Assembly: GCA_949316235.1 (NCBI GenBank)
Contig: OX438758.1
Coordinates: 10,387,731-10,451,730, forward strand
Direction of reading: 5' to 3'
DNA: 64,000 nt
Source of the DNA: Oegoconia quadripuncta
Taxonomy: Eukaryota; Arthropoda; Insecta; Lepidoptera; Autostichidae
Shown here: positions 54,746 to 64,000 of the stretch, piece after piece
How the letters are laid out: the number at the start of each line of letters is the position of its first letter
Numbering within the stretch: the stretch's first letter is position 1
The notes under the pieces: generated by a model
What the model was told of the DNA's origin: nothing
Database searches by the model: none
The model's input: the letters and a program-made list of their open reading frames with translations, nothing else
Made by a program: the position numbers and the translations under genes

Positions 54746-57700
54746 GTAAGTATGTACCTACTTATCAAAAACATTATTCGACTAGATAAAGCAAGTTTAC
54801 CTACTTGGTGTGCCTCTTTTTGTGCCCACTCGTATGCTGCTAAATTGGGGTGAATGCAAAATCTAACGATGACGTACAGGGGCGGGTGCTAAAATAGTGC
54901 CAAAGATTGCCTAAATGAAAAAATTGTGCCACTGTAGTTTAACAGTTATTTGAGCAGACTGCCTGGCAAATTGTTCATTTTCATACGCAGAGACTGCTTT
55001 ATATCCCAAAAAAACTGTGCATAAATAGTACCATCTAAATATGCAAGTTCCATAAATAGTTCTTAAAAAACAACGAAATTATTTAAATTTATATAAATTA
55101 TTAGTCCTTGTGAAAAGGGTCAGCGTAAATGGCGGATTTCTTGTAGGCCGGACAAAAAATCCAGATCGGACAATGTTGTCCGCGAGGATGGAATGTATGG
55201 CATTCTATGCAATAATAACACACAAGAGAACAAAAAAGTCCGACCGACAAGAAAGCCGTCGTCTGCGCTGCGCATTTACACAAAGACATCTAAATAACTA
55301 CATATTTATGGGACTTGTATTATTACATAGCTTTAATTGTCGCATCGATAAGTTCACGAACGAAAACATTACTATTTAGTATATTTTAATTAATTTTTGG
55401 AACACTGGACCATTTACTAAAAATGTAACCGGTTATTGTGTTACAACAATAAAAAAGCTATCATTTTTATTAAAAAAAATCATATCACTGTCCCTGAAAA
55501 TTACGAAATCGTCAACATAGAAGTTTAGTTTTAATGGTGATATTTAGTTTTTTTTTACAGAATTACCAAACCATTTTTCAATATTCTTTTCGGTTATTAT
55601 GTTTCTTTGTTTCCTTTTCATTCTATAATAATTTTTGTGTAGTAGAATTCAAAAATCTTCGTGCGGCAGCATACAGCCTCGCTGTGCTCAGTAGTCACGG
55701 TAGCGTTGTGCATTGTGGGCAGGCAGCCAGAGGTTGTTGTTGATGATGATATTACTACTCCAGTTCACTTAATTCCGCCATTGATATATTAATACGAGTA
55801 TCTACCTATATTCTATTTCAGCGAAGACACTTCAGGTCCACAAGCTGAACCAGTTTCCTGGCTCAAGCTAGTAAGTATTTAATTATATTTCATACTCGTA
55901 AGTAACGGTAATATCTATAAGATTTTTTTTAAATATTGAACAGGGCGTTACAAATGTACCAGGCTAGGTGTAGTATACAGAAATATATAAAAAAAAATCC
56001 ATTGTAAGTTGTTGGGTAAAAAAAATATTTTTTTAAATGCATTGTAAACGACAGTTTTAATTCAAACAATGCTCAAGCTCGTATGGCATGTCGTCGCACA
56101 GTTGATACCTACGTACCTGTACTTGAGCCCTGAATTAGTGATTTAGATACCATATTTTTTTATTCATTCATTGTTTGAATTAAAACTCAGTTGTTTTTCT
56201 TTAATATTTTCTTCACTGAAAGACTCGTTCGACATAGAGCCTGTCAGATACACAAACAAACAAGAAATTTAAGTTAGTTTTGCTCCTATTAATTTTATTA
56301 TAAGTACTTATTATTATTATGTTTAGATCGATGTTTTTCCATAGCTAAGATTCGCGAAGCCATGGGAGCTCATACTTTTGATATTAGCCCTAATATTGGC
56401 CACCATAAACGGCCTGTTCGTGCCCATCGGTGTGATCCTATACGGAGAGTTCACCGCCTTGCTGATCGACCGCACAGTCATGACGGGCACCTCCAATCCT
56501 ACCCTAACTATTTCGATGTTCGGTGGTGGGAGGATACTGTGAGTATCTCCATATGTATTTCATTACTTACATTACATTACATTACAAAAGGTTGTGGGTT
56601 CGAATCCCGTTAGGGGCATATGTTTGTGTGATGAATACGGACGTGTGTACCCGAGTTATGGATGTTTTCATTTTATTTACAAAAAAATAGGTATTTATGT
56701 AGTATAACAACCATCTGGTATCTACAACACAAGCCTATAGTTGCTTACTGTGGAACTAGATGGCGCTGTGTGTATGTCTAAGGATATTTATTATTATTAT
56801 TATTACTATAGGCAATGAGTAAGGAGACATTTACACCACAAACAATTTTATACCTACGCATTAAACACTATAGTATTGGATTAGAAAACGCAATTGCGTC
56901 AAATTGTACGAATCCAAGCGTGCCACATGTGTGTACCTACTACTAGGTCACAAAGCCAATTTAGTGGTAAACCAAGCCAATTAACGGCTCCGCCACCGTG
57001 CTGGCACTCGTCATCCTTCTACACCCGTTCACTGTTAGTCTTGGGGTTCAATTTAGCAGAATACGAGTTTGGCACGAAATGTAAGTAAGGTAGGTACGCA
57101 AGGTAAGTAACTTGCGTTATCTAATCCAATATGTATGTGACATTGAAATTGGCATGGAGATCTGAATCTGCGTGGAGATCTGATTCTGCGGATATCCTAT
57201 GCATGAATAGCGTAGTGGGCTATTAGGCTCATTTGAGTCATTTCTAAAAGCAGATAATTTTTTAGGCCTATTTTTATGACAGAATGACATCATGTGCATA
57301 GACTTAGGTACTGATTGTTCTCAAAATTTAAGGAAAGCAGATATCATATTTTATACAACGAGACACCGCCCCGCCGAATCTGTCTTGGACGTCTTACTGT
57401 AATTATTCATTTCATTTTGATCAATATTTCCATGTAAATTTTCATACAAGTGTTTCTGTGCTTTGAATAAGGCATGTTAAATAACTGGACCTATAGTTGA
57501 TGGTTGAAAACGCTGACTGTCAGTCAGGTGGCCACTGTTTGACACAAAACTATCAATCCACACAGGCCCAGCAAAATGGATTAAGTTATGACACGATGCT
57601 TTTGTGAGAGGGCGAGGTGCGAACCCATTGCTCGGGGCACAGGGGCAATATTAACAGCCTTACATGGCTGTTAACGGAAGAAATTCTGATGTAAATATAG

Positions 57701-60700
57701 AATTTCTTACATGTAAATGTAAATGAAGGAAATAATAGTTCCTGAATTGTCTCAGAACCAACGCAAGCGCCGAGGAGAACAGGCTAGCATTGATTGAGGA
57801 CTCACAAGCGTTCGGGATTGGATGCACGATCTTCTCTCTTGTGCAGTTTATCGTGGGCGCTATCAGCGTGGATATATTCAACCATGTTGCCTTGAAACAG
57901 GTAATGTATATACACAAACCTACTACTTTTATACTCCTATATTAGCCTATAAAAACATCACATTAGGACTCAGCTTTAGGACACTACGTACGCGAATTGC
58001 GGATATTTTTGGAAGAGCGTCGGTGGCTCAGCGGCTAAAAATAAAATAAAATAAAAATCATTTAATTAGACCTATATTTTGGTTAGTAACTTAAATTCTA
58101 TAAAAACTGTGAACAGAAGGGACCATATAACTGCTGCGACACAATCAGCACTATTTGGATGTGTGCAAGCGTATTCAATGCTGCAGCACCACGGAATCCG
58201 ACACACGCGCAATTAAGACGCGGTCTCCCATTTAGGAGGACCGGGTTTGATTCCCAGGCAGGCCATGAACCAATCGGTTTTTAAATTTATTTAATTACTT
58301 ATGTGCATTTATCCGACAGCAAAGGGTGAAGGAAAAGATCATGAGAGAACCTGCATGCTTGAGAAATAAAAATTCTAAGGCATGTGAAATTCCCAAACCC
58401 GCATTGGGCCAGCGTGGGATACGAGGGAAGGCCTATATACCTGCAATGGGATGTTTACGGGTTGATAATGATGATCGGGTATTGTACAATACCCCATTAC
58501 CGGTTCTTGTTCCGTGTGTTAATATTGTGCATATCAATATTTTTAGTGAATGTAATAAGGTTATATTTCATTGCATTAACAAAATGCAATTATGACAGCA
58601 GCGTTTTCCCATAACAAAATAGCAGGTCTGTCTGCTAAACTACAGTGGTGCCTCATGCCGAGAAATCAGCGAAACTTGCAGGATCCAGTACAAACAAATC
58701 AGATATTTAACAGGTTTCAAAATCGCAAGATTAGTTTATTTCCACCGTGATGTCATACTGCATTTTGTTTAGCAGACAGACAGACTGTCTACAAGGATCA
58801 ATATTTATCAACTTCTACTACAAATATTTCAGTCTTTTAACCTTAGGTAATATAACTTTTATACATTTAGTGTTATTCTCGTTTAAACGTAGATTATTTG
58901 ATAGCAGTTTTCACATTTTCACAAGATAGGTCATATCTCTTAACTTTAAATCAACTGCAAACAACACTATTTTATTGTTAGCCTGGGCAAAGTGAGGCAA
59001 AATTAATGTAAATAAGAAACAAAAATGGTCCGAAAATTTAACCTTGAAGCACGCCCATACTGACCTCAGACCTACAGGACTTAGTATCATTAACATCAAC
59101 TGTTCTAGTACAATCAGTGCGATATAATCAATTATATAATTATTATTTTTACTGATAGGCCAAAATATATATACATATATATACATATACTCTTCCAAAG
59201 CTTTATTTCTAGACTAACAACTCCGGCTTAATTAACATCATCATACAATTAAATTCTTATTTTTATGAGGCAGATTTATACAATACAATACAAATACATT
59301 ATTTTGCACGACACAGACAAGAAAATACATTTTACAGAAAAATGGTAAGACTAGAAGGCATTTTGGGACCTTATCACTAAAATCTCTGCCACGAAATTTT
59401 TGGGTATAAGGACAATATAAATGAGAATGCAGATGCAAGCTACGTTAATACATTTAGTATGTTTACGTATATTTATACAAACATAGTTAAACATAACAAC
59501 AATACCTAAAATACAGCCAAATATAAAATATGTAATAATAAATATAATGGGCCTAATGAAAACTAAAATTACATTGAAATATACAAGAGAATATAAAAAC
59601 ACCAGGATAATTGTGTATGTATGTAAATAACATATTATATTATATATCTATATGTATAGTATATTTGTCCTTCCGTAACTGCACTTTTTCTTCACCGTCC
59701 CGCACAATGCTCTAACCACCACTGAGGTTGGCTGGAAGAGATCTCTATTAGAGATAAGCTCACCTTTGTACAATATTTCCGACTGATTGTCAACATGTTT
59801 TTTATGTGCAATAAAGAATACAATAATAATTTCAAGGGCAACGTAAGTACCACAACGTCTGCTAACGTTGCATTCAACCCTTCAGCCATTATACACAGTA
59901 AATCACCGTCTGCTCCCCCTGGTTTCCCATTTTCGATCGCCATGTAAGGTGGATGTATGAACGTGGAGACAGTTAACGGACACCCATGTAGATCTACAAG
60001 TTTCAAAGGAAATAAATTGCAATTCTCAGTACCTTCGATACACAAGTCGAATTGATTTATTTCCATTGGTAGAATTGTATCGCAGTCCAATCGAGAATAT
60101 GTATAGCCAATTATTTTATCTCCCAAAGGCATGTGTTTAATAAATACCATATTCACAATTTTCTAATCCCAGAGCATTCGCACAGCGCTCGTTTCATCGC
60201 AGTGCTGTTGGGTCTCCGTTTGACAAACCACAATATATTTTCCTTTGTTGTCCAATTGGTACTTTTGCATCCATTGCAGCATGTGCATAATGTTTAGTAC
60301 ACTTGTTCCGAATAATACATACTGATGAGTTATCACAAGTAATTTTGATTGGAGAGCTTCTCTGCCGATAAGCGATCGAACCGATAACTCTTGTCATATA
60401 CCTGAACAAATATGTCTAAATGGAATTAAATAACACCAATGTTACATGACGCCATTCAGAATTATGAAGCGCAATTTTGGCAACTTCCACTGCCAGTTTG
60501 TTCGAAGATTCTTTAGGTATTATCAAATCTAATCCGGTATGGTCTGCAATGATGTTACATGACACGGTAGATCTGGGCAATGAGACAATCGCTATTTGAA
60601 ATCAAAGTACTGTTCGCAAATGGACAGATATAAATCACAGCTGAATACAAAAAAAATATTATGTCGATGTTTTTACGAGGGATCTATCGCTAATTTTAAT

Positions 60701-63700
60701 CTAAAATGCATAATCTTTGTGGTTTTAAAGTCATAATGGAAGCCAAGTATATTTGGAGTTGGGCGAGATTAGGGTTCGCTCAGACATTAGATGTTTAGGT
60801 GCAAGAGATAAATAAGAAAAACGTTTATTAATGCCACACACAGCAGGTGCCACATCTATAAAAATAAAATAATGTTTATTTCAAAATAGCTTTCATAAAT
60901 TATACTAGTATTTGGGTTCTCCTAATAGGCAAATAGAATAATTTTTGCGTGTGTCAGGAGGGTCCACTCATTCATCAAACTAAATTACTTAAGCTGGTAT
61001 ACATCGGTTCGGAAACAGCAGGTAATAGACTATATTACCTCCTGTCACCTAAAAGGCTTGACCGATTTCGAAGCGCACGGCGCCGTTCGATTCGTCTTTA
61101 TCTCCAGAAAAAATGTAGGTAGTCGGGTTTTTGGTTTTTAAGTACTTACAATGTTACAATACCAATGTCATTATAAAAAAATTGTATTTGGTAATACCTA
61201 TCTGCAAACATTCGTCTTCATCAAATAGCGCGGAAGTAAGGCAATAATGCTTTACTTAGGCATTATTGTTTGTTTTTGAAATCCCTCAACCCTAATCAAT
61301 TAACCACACCGTTGTGTTTACACAGTGCTGTGCATTTCAAAGCTTTTATCACTCATGTTAACGACAGGATTTAATAGTTATATCAATTTCGTTTCACAGA
61401 AGATACCATGACTCATATGATAATGCTTGTCGTGTTCTGTATATTTATAAGATAGTCATTGTCCTGTAAAAAATTAAAAGTCCTTTTGGACTTGTTACTG
61501 GACTACTAGTCCTGCGGGATATGTTTCTAGATAGATGCTCGCATTCGCCTAAAGCATGTACGAGACTTCTAGTAGAGAAACTACAAATCATGCTAAAGCC
61601 CGTACATTCTATTATCTAGAGTACCCGCGCTGGGTCCGGATGGGACATGTTTTGAAGTGTCTTTAAGTTACAACCTTTTGAATCTACTTATATACTTCTT
61701 TTACAGGTTGACAGATTAAAAGCGAGGTTTCTACAAGCCGTACTAAGGCAAGAAATTTCATGGTACGATCTCAACACTACAATGAATTTTGCCACAAAAG
61801 TTTCGGAGTAAGTTTATTTCGTCACCACATTCATCACCATCATCATTATTAACTGACTATAATATTGAACAAGCTGATCCTAACACTACATTTCTCGAAA
61901 AAATCATGAATACAGAATATAATATAGAAAAATCTTTTATGTAATTAAATTTTTCCTCAACAACGCCATCTAGCGTCATTTATAAGAATCGCTACGAAAT
62001 TTATATTGTTTGACGAGGCGTATATGACCCGAGTTTACATGAGATATTCTTACAAAAATTACACGGGGCCGACATTTTTTTTTATGCACAACGGGTTGGT
62101 ACTTGATCTCAATCACACCTGATGTTAAGTGAAGATGAGGTCGAAGGTGGAAGCGTACTGACCCGGAAACCCCAACACATTTGGGGGACTGGCTATCTTA
62201 TCTCTGACAACCGGAACACAACAATGCTATTAACATTGCTGCCTGGCGGCAGATTTAGATAAGTTGGTGGTAGCTAGCCAGGCGGACATTTAAAATGCCC
62301 TACCACCAACCAAACCAAGTACTTAAACATGTACCCCGCTGGGGATCGAACCCGCGACCTCCGAATCGTAAACCCAATGTTCTTTACATTGAGCCACGGA
62401 GGCGGTTGACATACACAGGAGTAAATACCATGTACAATGATGAGTTGGCTAAAAATTTTAAAATTAAACTGCGCCATTCGATCTTATTTCTTCCATTAAG
62501 TAATCAATAATGTATTTTACAGCGACGTGGAAAAATACCGCGAGGGTATCGCGGAGAAGGTCCCTATGCTGATGTACCTTGTGATGTCGTTTGTAACGGC
62601 GGTGCTAATATCGCTCTGGTACGGCTGGGAGCTGACTCTGGTCGTGCTCTCGTGTACGCCCATTATCGTCGCAACCACTGCCATCGTCGCCAAGGTACGC
62701 TATCAATGTCCACTTTTAAATAATAATGTCTACAAAGAACCACAAGCAGTGAAACATTTATTTCTATTTCTATGTCATTTCAAAGGTCGTTGTAGTCATC
62801 TACTCACCGAACCGGTACTTACGTCTACGTCCACTGTTGAACAGCCTATGCCATAGATTTGCAGAATGACCGGTTGGAAACGACCTGCATCCAGCGACTT
62901 TCAACGACCTTCATAAGATCTTCCATCTGCCTTGTAGGTTTGGTTACAGTTAAAAATCTGACAAAATATAAGTTGGAAAAAATCGTCTATTTTAGGTACA
63001 ATCCTCATTGACGACGCAAGAGTTGAAAGCTTACAGTATTGCAGGAGTGGTGGCCGAGGAGGTTCTCTCCTCGATCAAAACGGTTGTAGCATTCGGCGGG
63101 GAACAAACGGAAATCAAAAGGTTTGTTACAATTTCTTTATGGAAGGTACAAACGAGCAAAGTGGTGGTGGTGGTGAAAGAAAAGTGATCATTACGGTCCA
63201 GAGACGAAGTGTTCAAAAAACACGATTTCTGTCGATAGTGTTAACTACTTTAACTCACTTCACCCACTTTTTAAAAGTTTTAATGTTCCTCTAAATGTGC
63301 TGATGAATGTAGAAATGTCCATATTCCACAGATATAGCATACGTCTAGAGCCGGCAAAGAAGACCGGCAACAAGAAAGGAATGTGTTCAGGCATCGGCAG
63401 CGGTATGATGTGGTTCATAATCTACGCGACGTACGCGCTAGCATTCTGGTACGGCGTAGGGCTGATCCTCGAGAGCAGGCAGGAGATAGAGCCCGTCTAC
63501 ACACCGGCCGTATTGATGATTGTAAAAAAATAAATATTATTCTCTATTTTTTGAAATTTACCCGTGGTATTGCGAACCTGGATTGTACATAAAACAAAGG
63601 AAAATGGATTTTATTGATCCTTAAGGTTAATTTATCGAATGCTTTCATGAATATACAATATACATCCCCACAAAATAAGCAGTCTAGTACTTACATGCGA

Positions 63701-64000
63701 AGAATTGTACCTTGTGAATCTAACTAATATTATAAATAATTTGATATTTATGTTTGTATAGATTATCTAGGTTCGCTAGACACTTAGGGATCATTTATCA
63801 ACACAGGTATTCTTCAGCATCCTCCAAGGTGCTCAGAATGTGGGCCTGACATCACCTCACATGGAGGCAGTGAACAGCGCGCGCGCCTCCGCCTCTGCCA
63901 TCTTCGCTGTCATCGACAGGCAGCCCGAGATAGACAGTCTATCCCCCGAGGGAATTAAGCCAGAGCTCTCTGGAGACCTAGAGTTCAGTAATGTCTGCTT
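54579..64000 (+). CDS. ABCB transporter (P-glycoprotein/MDR type), N-terminal half of first module
   Basis: ATP-driven efflux pump of the plasma membrane for lipophilic xenobiotics. Nine exons join in one frame (about 445 residues) and run off the right edge. After a 72-residue N-terminus comes the first membrane domain: [20 protein letters not shown] (helix 1), [20 protein letters not shown] (2), [20 protein letters not shown] with [20 protein letters not shown] (3-4), [20 protein letters not shown] (5) and [20 protein letters not shown] (6), then [20 protein letters not shown] leading to nucleotide-binding domain 1. Family strings include [37 protein letters not shown] and [11 protein letters not shown] glycosylation site NAS lies in outer loop 1. 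An acceptor just before the ATG shows a 5' UTR intron. Walker A is outside the window. A half-transporter cannot be formally excluded. Confidence 0.93.
55822..55870 (+). CDS. ABCB exon 2
   Basis: 49 bases between TATTTCAG and GTAAGT; encodes [16 protein letters not shown], the cytosolic lead into helix 1. Short, but phases 2 and 0 match its neighbours. Confidence 0.85.
56345..56538 (+). CDS. ABCB exon 3 (helix 1)
   Basis: TTTCCATAG / GTGAGT. Encodes [40 protein letters not shown] and [11 protein letters not shown]. Confidence 0.93.
56578..56800 (+). mobile_element. tRNA-derived SINE, family B, 5' truncated
   Basis: GGGTTCGAATCCCGTTAGGG, GTGTACCCGAGTTATGGATG, CTTACTGTGGAACTAGATGG and a (TTA)n tail. 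Begins 40 bases after ABCB exon 3, where (ATTAC)n precedes it. Confidence 0.8.
56820..57755. other. ABCB intron 3, no gene
   Basis: A 19-base unit, TGGAGATCTGAATCTGCG and its variant, is repeated twice at 57153-57190. Otherwise no feature recognised. Confidence 0.5.
57756..57900 (+). CDS. ABCB exon 4 (helix 2)
   Basis: TTGTCTCAG / GTAATG. Encodes [20 protein letters not shown] and [20 protein letters not shown] then HVALKQ. The intron after it is 3.8 kb and holds the receptor pseudogene. Confidence 0.93.
58012..58475 (+). mobile_element. Family D SINE split by another insertion
   Basis: Head GTCGGTGGCTCAGCGGCTAA at 58012-58037 and the rest from AATTAAGACGCGGTCTCCCA at 58210. The 170 bases between start with (AAAAT)n and carry no ORF. 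Confidence 0.7.
58780..59200 (-). pseudogene. Decayed LINE reverse-transcriptase fragment
   Basis: Minus strand; AAACAAAAATGGTCCGA and GACGGTGCGCCCATACTGAC-like segments align with the LINE at 52556-52640 (shared AAAACAAAAATGGTCCGA and CGCCCATAC). The frame has several breaks. Confidence 0.6.
59690..60600 (-). pseudogene. Ionotropic receptor (IR) pseudogene fragment
   Basis: Minus strand, antisense inside ABCB intron 4. Reading across breaks: [20 protein letters not shown] (outer domain), then [20 protein letters not shown], then [14 protein letters not shown], then the hallmark [20 protein letters not shown] with [18 protein letters not shown], the start of the ligand-binding domain S1. Insect ionotropic receptors are relatives of glutamate receptors used in smell and taste. 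Lesions seen: a stop with frame change near 60418, a shift in the A run near 60240, a TAG at 60163-60165, and loss of similarity after GLNATL near 59860. No introns are apparent in the aligned part, as in the divergent taste-type IRs. The pore region is absent. Confidence 0.8.
60600..61700. other. ABCB intron 4, no gene
   Basis: No ORF or known repeat; a short GGTAATA inverted pair lies near 61022-61041. Confidence 0.5.
61707..61807 (+). CDS. ABCB exon 5
   Basis: TCTTTTACAG / GTAAGT. Encodes [20 protein letters not shown] and [13 protein letters not shown], the first coupling region. Confidence 0.94.
62078..62406 (-). mobile_element. tRNA-derived SINE, family A, full length
   Basis: Minus strand, GCCTCCGTGGCTCAATGTAA to GTTGTGCATAAAAAAAAA. 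By eye about a dozen differences from the copy at 405-772 over 300 bases. Sits in ABCB intron 5. Confidence 0.9.
62523..62694 (+). CDS. ABCB exon 6 (helices 3-4)
   Basis: TATTTTACAG / GTACGC. Encodes [40 protein letters not shown] and [14 protein letters not shown]. Confidence 0.95.
62830..62920. repeat. Decayed interspersed repeat
   Basis: CCGGTTGGAAACGACCTGCA and CAGCGACTTTCAACGACC, related to 45725-46010 and 9165-9285. Confidence 0.4.
62996..63120 (+). CDS. ABCB exon 7
   Basis: CTATTTTAG / GTTTGT. Encodes [20 protein letters not shown] and [20 protein letters not shown], strongly conserved in P-glycoproteins. Confidence 0.95.
63332..63521 (+). CDS. ABCB exon 8 (helix 5)
   Basis: TATTCCACAG / GTAAAA. 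Encodes [40 protein letters not shown] and [16 protein letters not shown]. The GTAAAAAAA donor is weak, but the next exon joins in phase 0. Confidence 0.93.
63807..64000 (+). CDS. ABCB exon 9 (helix 6, cut by window end)
   Basis: Acceptor CAACACAG. Encodes [40 protein letters not shown] and GDLEFSNVC, the strand that begins nucleotide-binding domain 1. Open to the last base. Confidence 0.95.

Noticed and set aside
59351..59602. 83-codon hydrophobic minus-strand ORF
   Set aside because: AT-rich intronic DNA beside a decayed LINE; no recognisable motif.
1..64000. A multi-gene defence, biosynthetic or mobile system joining the three host genes
   Set aside because: TOP3B, Ndfip and ABCB are unrelated conserved animal genes; I see no sequence evidence of a joint function.

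Overview
The window is nuclear DNA of an insect, almost certainly a lepidopteran (moth or butterfly). Genes are split into short exons by long introns. Intergenic and intronic DNA is AT-rich and packed with tRNA-derived SINEs, short inverted-repeat elements, non-LTR retrotransposon fragments, Helitron-like ends and a cecropia-type mariner, a mix typical of Lepidoptera. No bacterial, plasmid or CRISPR-like feature is present. Exon borders were placed by hand from splice signals, reading phase and remembered family motifs; no search was run.

Layout. (1) 980-15586, minus strand: DNA topoisomerase 3-beta (TOP3B), 12 coding exons covering the TOPRIM domain, the catalytic-tyrosine region and the first zinc-ribbon segment. 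The C-terminus lies left of base 1. The first intron appears to use a GC-AG splice pair. (2) 16220-21445, plus strand: a complete I-group non-LTR retrotransposon with a 16-bp target-site duplication, two intact ORFs and a poly(A) tail, inserted on the 5' side of TOP3B. (3) About 21773-29809, plus strand: a NEDD4-family-interacting protein gene (Ndfip), four confident exons plus one tentative first exon. TOP3B and Ndfip are head-to-head. (4) About 29.8-54 kb: a long gene-poor interval rich in repeats. It contains a 22-bp minisatellite, a foldback element with almost identical 269-bp arms, a cluster of bZIP-type sites, a candidate remote 5' exon, and decayed LINE, hAT and mariner pieces. (5) 54579-64000, plus strand: the first nine coding exons of a P-glycoprotein-type ABCB transporter, covering the N-terminus and first membrane domain. 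The window ends just before nucleotide-binding domain 1. Its fourth intron holds a broken ionotropic-receptor gene in antisense.

The three host genes belong to different pathways: nucleic-acid topology, ubiquitin-ligase adaptation and membrane efflux. Nothing indicates that they form one system. The most notable items are the young intact retrotransposon, the young foldback element, the receptor pseudogene, the bZIP-site cluster and several nested insertions that give relative ages.
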